Source: Peptostreptococcaceae bacterium
GTDB lineage: Bacteria > Bacillota > Clostridia > Peptostreptococcales > Peptostreptococcaceae
Assembly: GCA_029983575.1 (NCBI GenBank)
Contig: JASBZE010000106.1
Span: 1 to 5,377, forward strand
Direction: 5' to 3'
DNA: 5,377 nt
Shown here piece after piece: positions 4,684-5,377 of the stretch (position 1 is its first letter; the number at the start of each line of letters is the position of its first letter). The notes below the pieces were generated by a model that saw only the letters and a list, made by a program, of their open reading frames with translations, did no database searches and was not told where the DNA came from. A program made the translations under genes and the position numbers.

Positions 4684-5377
4684 CTATTTTGTGACGAGAT
4701 CAAGCAGAGATTTGTAGCTATCTACAACCTCATAAACCACTTCATCATTACTAATAGCCTTGAAATGCTCCCTAGCACAGTGTATCTTTGACTCTTCAAT
4801 CAACCTAAGCTGCATTGAGTTCATCGATCCTTTAGTCTCAGCTACAAAATATATATGTTTAACTGTCCCTTCATAAAATGCAATCGCCCAGTCTGGATTA
4901 TAGTGTCCCACAGGAGTAGAAATATAAAATCCATTTGGAAGCTTTACATATACAGCTACATTTGAATTAGTGTCAAGCTCAGTTGCAAATTCCCTTTCAT
5001 TTGTTGAATCATAAACAATATGATCATACAAATGCCTATTTGCCTTCATCGCGTTTATTCCTAATTGACCCTTGATAGTAGGATCTGTAAATACATCAGT
5101 ACCATATTTTTCGTCCATAACATCATAAGTTATATGCTGAATAATAGCAGTAGCTTTTTCGTCATTGATAAGTGAAGCCGCCTTTATAATAAACTCCTCG
5201 GGATTATTCTTGAATTGCTCAAAAACATGAGGTTCGATACCCTTCAAAATCTGTATAATAGCCTTTCTAGTAAGACCGGTATCATCAACTAACTTTCCAA
5301 TCAAATCATATTTTATCGTATTGCTTACGGCAATTGTATTTCCAAAATTAGAAGTCTCTTCCTTGACAAAAGACGCA
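4684..5377 (-). CDS. res: Type III restriction endonuclease subunit (Res), C-terminal part, incomplete
   Basis: The frame is open to the right edge, so only the last 230 residues are visible and the start and helicase region lie outside the window. In type III systems Res combines a superfamily 2 ATPase with a C-terminal nuclease and works with the Mod methyltransferase. The visible part begins ASFVKEETSN and contains the IKYDLIGKL...TGLTRKAI block (visible residues about 21-40), typical of the linker before the nuclease. The nuclease core follows: N-E-R-E-F (126-130), then P161-D162 and, 18 residues on, E180-T-K182, an intact PD-(D/E)xK site. The C-terminus (HCAREHFKAI... to LDLVTK) looks complete. 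TAG at 4686-4684 is followed by the 25-bp repeats and the hairpin terminator. Mod, if present, should lie off the right edge upstream of res. Confidence 0.85.
   Translation of the reverse strand, partial: ASFVKEETSNFGNTIAVSNTIKYDLIGKLVDDTGLTRKAIIQILKGIEPHVFEQFKNNPEEFIIKAASLINDEKATAIIQHITYDVMDEKYGTDVFTDPTIKGQLGINAMKANRHLYDHIVYDSTNEREFATELDTNSNVAVYVKLPNGFYISTPVGHYNPDWAIAFYEGTVKHIYFVAETKGSMNSMQLRLIEESKIHCAREHFKAISNDEVVYEVVDSYKSLLDLVTK

Overview
The window comes from an AT-rich, low-GC Gram-positive genome. The evidence is AGA/ATA/TTA-rich codon use, strong AGGAGG-type ribosome binding sites, consensus sigma-A promoter elements and a Firmicutes-type rRNA leader at the left edge. An anaerobic Clostridia or Tissierellia relative fits, but nothing here fixes the genus.

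Layout, left to right. Positions 1-146 hold, on the minus strand, a strong rRNA-style promoter (AT-rich upstream tract, TTGACT, 17 bases, TATTAT) and the start of a leader with the CTTGAAAACTAAACAG element typical of Firmicutes rRNA operons. An rRNA operon therefore probably starts just off the left edge. A rho-independent terminator (264-296) insulates it from a minus-strand 3-hydroxyacyl-CoA dehydrogenase gene (334-1296). A 336-base divergent intergenic region follows, with dyads and a 15-bp triple tandem repeat. A plus-strand pair comes next: a MarR-family regulator (1633-2058) and a short UvrA-like protein with two ATP-binding domains that lacks the UvrB-binding domain (2140-4416). After a long hairpin terminator, the right end is the C-terminal part of a minus-strand type III restriction endonuclease subunit (4684 to the edge).

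The marR and uvrA-like genes look like one operon: a ligand-responsive repressor plus a UvrA paralogue of the size and architecture of DNA-binding-drug self-resistance proteins such as DrrC. The dehydrogenase and the restriction gene appear to be separate transcription units.

The most unusual property is that four gene boundaries or flanks each carry a degenerate, about threefold short tandem repeat of a different sequence: 15 bp before marR, 41 bp across the marR/uvrA-like junction, 21/18 bp across the uvrA-like stop codon, and 25 bp after the restriction gene. The 41-bp repeat duplicates the apparent N-terminal coding start of the uvrA-like gene. It creates a 14-codon upstream reading frame whose stop overlaps a possible TTG start, so it may be a translational-coupling or attenuation leader. 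The C-terminal repeat stays in frame beyond the stop codon.
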